From assembly GCA_030272585.1 (NCBI GenBank), contig BSYQ01000014.1:1116001-1180000 (forward strand): DNA of 64,000 nucleotides, given 5' to 3'. This DNA comes from Bryopsis sp. KO-2023. Lineage: Eukaryota > Chlorophyta > Ulvophyceae > Bryopsidales > Bryopsidaceae. The notes under the pieces are model-generated. The model saw nothing but the letters and a program-made list of their open reading frames with translations. It made no database searches and was not told the DNA's origin. This document shows positions 61,801-64,000 of this stretch, in pieces. The translations under genes were made by a program, and so were the position numbers. The first letter of the stretch is position 1, and each line of letters begins with the position of its first letter.

Positions 61801-62485
61801 CTTTCGCTCCGAACGGGTGGACAAATACAGCTTACCGACCACCCTCCAAAATCAGATTTTTCATTTCTCTGGTGTCGATCGCTCTTTCCGTCCTGCCACC
61901 TTCCGATGTCGAATCCAACAATTTCCCAAAATTTACTGCGTTCGCCTCAGGGGAAGCCTTGGTATCACAGTGGTTGGGCTGTTGTTCCCACGCTTATAAA
62001 TACGAAACCACAAGGCCAGCCCGACAATTCCCGACCTCGGTGACTCAATATCCGTCACCAGTTCGCGCCGGGTCCTTAGAGCCTTTTCCGTGGAGAATTT
62101 ATTGCGACCACCTGGAGCTTCCCTCGCAAACTTTCGGCGTTCTGTTCACAGCTTTCTCGAAGGGAATTCACAAGCCCCAGAGTTCCGTGGGATCTCACGG
62201 CGAGGATGCTTCCCTTGGGGCTGATCCGGTACCTTTGTTATCCCGGTGCGTTGAACTCGCCCAACGACGAGATCGAGGTTGCGCGCGCAAAACTAAAAAA
62301 GGGACCAAACAGTGTCTCCGAAACATCCACTCAAGCTGTGCAGGTTCACAAGAGACGTCGACGGAGCCTCGCAAAGCGATCTGTGTTGTGAGGTTGTGAG
62401 CCGTCATACCTAGAAGATCCAGGCGCTGAGCGTCCGTAAACAGGAGGAGGACCGACAGGATGGCTAACGAGAGGGGGGCCTTCAT
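58853..62485 (-). CDS. SPH-K: pseudoprotease with long Thr/Pro/Glu-rich N-terminal region
   Basis: Exons: 62485-62410, 61160-59989, 59773-59458, 59091-58948, 58863-58853; 1719 nt, 572 aa. Signal peptide core LAILSVLLLFTDAQ. Exon 2 codes a mucin-like region with repeats of PVTTSAPEPDIPEPNT, then PVPVV stretches, then a Gln/Gly/Asn-rich part (QGQGQGQGQGG). The fold follows: KPYVVSLRRRSDLGYFC, TAAHC, KPDLAILKL, NLCVGGEGGSSCSG and GDDGGP (Asp for Ser195). Position 189 is Ser. The loop after the motif is shortened as in SPH-J. Mini-exon 5 gives Thr-Gly-Lys-stop after an 84-bp intron; reading through instead gives CYISL-stop at 58925. Intron 1 is 1249 bp. Probably an extracellular, perhaps O-glycosylated, binding protein. 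Confidence 0.82.
60745..60990. repeat. Coding tandem repeat in SPH-K exon 2
   Basis: Four to five near-identical units, about 54-63 bp, each encoding a PVTTSAPEPDIPEPNTPA-like block; the words CAGGGGCACTTGTTGTGACG recur in + sense. Confidence 0.85.
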
Positions 62486-63873
62486 GGCGCCGAGGTTCAG
62501 GCCTTTGCGGAGGAGAAAACGCAGAAACCGTTCGGTGTATTGCGCCTTCGTTTTTTGTTTCGTGAGGGGGCCATTTTGAACCACAAACTTGTGATTCTCA
62601 AATCACGCGAAGGCCAAGAACCACTGCAGTGGGAGTGGACGGCGGACAATTGTTTTGCACCTCGGTGCCAGAGAGCCCCCGTACGGACACTGTGCGGATG
62701 CACCATATCGTTGGCCAGTGGACCGTCCACGACTTGTTAGGTCACCGCGAGCAGGATGACTGAAGAGCTGGTTGGTTGGCTCCAGGAAACCAGGCCACAA
62801 ACCACAGATGCATGTCAAACAAGATGCTCCAATTCTCCCATCCGTACCAACTGGCAAAACTGAGTGACCTCCTGTTGGCGTTACGCGAGAAGGGCAGGCC
62901 CTATTTTTTTATTTTTTATTTTTTATTTTTGTCCTCACACAGAAACTCACTCGTTTCTGCGGCTGTTGTGGTGAACCATATTGTCTTGCAGTCCAATGAC
63001 TCGCCAGCAGTTTGGCAAACTCATCACTGGCAGAATTGTCTCTGCGCTGCACCTAACGCCAGCCAGAACAGGCCCAGAATTCCTGCTTTGGTTTGATGAA
63101 GGGGGAGAGAGATGAGAAAAGAAAAAGATTTGAGAAAGGGAGGCGGTGCAATCTACATTCCTCCCCAGAAAAAGGCCAGCCTTCAACACACACACCCCTC
63201 CAGCTGTTCCTCAGGTTCTTTCACAAAGTAACTCAGTTTTTTTTTCACAAAGTAAAGGTCGGGCAAATCAACAAAATCCTGCGGTTAGATATCCCCCTCC
63301 AAAAAAAAGAACCCCCTCAATCAGAAAGAAGGGAGAGAAGCCGATCAGCTCCCCAAAGAAACAAGGAAGGAAAACACAACCTTGATGAAGTGTGTGCCAC
63401 CCATCTCATCCTCAAAACCCTTTGCCAACTTTGGCTTTTCTATTTTCACCAAATTCCTTTTGAGCCTTACACACACTTTTTCATTTTTCGATGAACAGGC
63501 CCCGCCATGACCACCTCACAAAACCCACGAAACAAAACCAAAGAAACTTATGTGGTCATAATTCCGATCGATCTCGAAAAACAAATCAAGGACTTGAGGA
63601 AAAGAGAAGAAAAAAAATCCATCGAAAAGTCTCTTGAGACACACACACAAACACGCACACCATTTCACCGATTTCAAAAACGTTTGAAACTCTTAACCCA
63701 CACATGCCACCAAGCAAACACATATAAAAAAAACCATCCCCCCCTTTCCCTACTCATTACTGTTTTTTTGCTGTTTGAACCTAAACGCAAGAATGACAGA
63801 GCAAAGAATCCGTAACTCCCCCCCCCCCGGAGAAACTTTTTCCTTTTCCTTTCAAGCCCTTCTGTTTTTTCTT
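62486..63873. other. Upstream region of SPH-K and 3' flank of the SNARE gene
   Basis: AT-rich with (TTTTA)n near 62908-62930. A 102-codon + frame (63507-63815) starts with a favourable ATG context but is Lys/Thr-rich, unlike any family I know, and lies opposite the SNARE 3' flank; not called. Confidence 0.4.
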
Positions 63874-64000
63874 CTACTTGATGAACTGAAAATAAACGAC
63901 CAGAAAGATGACCACCAAGAGAAGCACGGCGATCAACGTGAGGACGATTTTGTTGGTGACCACTCTGCGTGACATGGAGCCCAGCACTTTCCTGGCTCGG
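63874..64000 (-). CDS. VTI1-like SNARE, C-terminal exon (partial)
   Basis: The last 41 residues end at a TAG at 63874-63876. They read ARKVLGSMSRRVVTNKIVL, then a hydrophobic anchor of some 20 residues (LIAVLLLVVIFLVVYF) and a short QFIK tail. MSRRV-TNK just before a C-terminal membrane anchor is the signature of Vti1-type Qb-SNAREs, which act in Golgi-endosome-vacuole fusion. The SNARE helix and start lie outside the window, so the assignment rests on this tail. Confidence 0.72.
   Translation of the reverse strand, partial: RARKVLGSMSRRVVTNKIVLTLIAVLLLVVIFLVVYFQFIK

Noticed and set aside
61689-62399. 236-codon + strand ORF in intron 1 of SPH-K
   Set aside because: Starts with TTG, no recognised family, and lies opposite an intron; the region was checked because the intron is unusually long.
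63507-63815. 102-codon + strand ORF near the right edge
   Set aside because: Good start context, but Lys/Thr-rich without domains, and opposite the 3' flank of the SNARE gene.

Overview
This is eukaryotic nuclear DNA. The genes are rich in spliceosomal introns (GT-AG, with long T-rich tracts before acceptors), there is a U2 snRNA gene, and two LTR retrotransposons carry target-site duplications. I cannot place the organism. The U2 5' end is of the AUACCUUUCUCGG type found in plants, algae and several protist or fungal groups. The A/T-homopolymer-rich introns and the large tandem array of trypsin-fold genes do not decide between a plant/alga and another protist lineage.

The backbone is a tandem array of eleven genes for secreted trypsin-fold (family S1) proteins, here called SPH-A to SPH-K. 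SPH-A is on the + strand at the left edge with its first exon missing; SPH-B to SPH-K are all on the - strand. I worked out the splice structures by hand. A typical gene has five coding exons: (1) a signal peptide ending in phase 1; (2) the N-terminal half with the His57 motif TAAHC; (3) an exon of 313-319 nt with Asp102 (PDLAIL); (4) the region around residue 195; (5) usually an 11-nt mini-exon coding three residues and the stop. In every copy the nucleophile motif GDSGGP reads GDDGGP or GDNGGP, so Ser195 is lost while His57 and Asp102 are kept. The array therefore appears to encode serine-protease homologues (pseudoproteases). SPH-J and SPH-K also carry long Pro/Ala/Thr-rich N-terminal regions.

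The array is interrupted by other genes. A complete 11-exon RBBP4/MSI1 histone-chaperone gene (WD40, - strand, 2449-7807) lies between SPH-A and SPH-B. Two Ty3/Gypsy-type retrotransposons on the - strand lie between SPH-F and SPH-G. Element I (20200-32404, 12.2 kb) has identical-looking LTRs of about 1.4 kb and sits 90 bp upstream of the SPH-F start codon. Its gag-protease and RT-RNase H ORFs are separated from its integrase ORF by about 1.6 kb holding an extra ORF, and two more extra ORFs follow integrase. Element II (34454-39763, 5.3 kb) has identical 212-bp LTRs. Both elements use the same 12-nt primer-binding site. Between them are the U2 snRNA gene (-) and a strongly hairpinned, T-run-terminated segment (+) that may be another small RNA gene.

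In the right third, a four-exon AIG1/GIMAP-like GTPase gene (+, 55988-57650) ends in a CaaX box and lies between SPH-J and SPH-K. The window ends inside the last exon of a VTI1-like SNARE gene (-). The remaining DNA is intergenic, partly made of duplicated array flanks, microsatellites and tRNA-like (Pol III box) fragments. Coordinates of exons come from reading splice signals, reading phase and paralogue comparison, not from transcript data.
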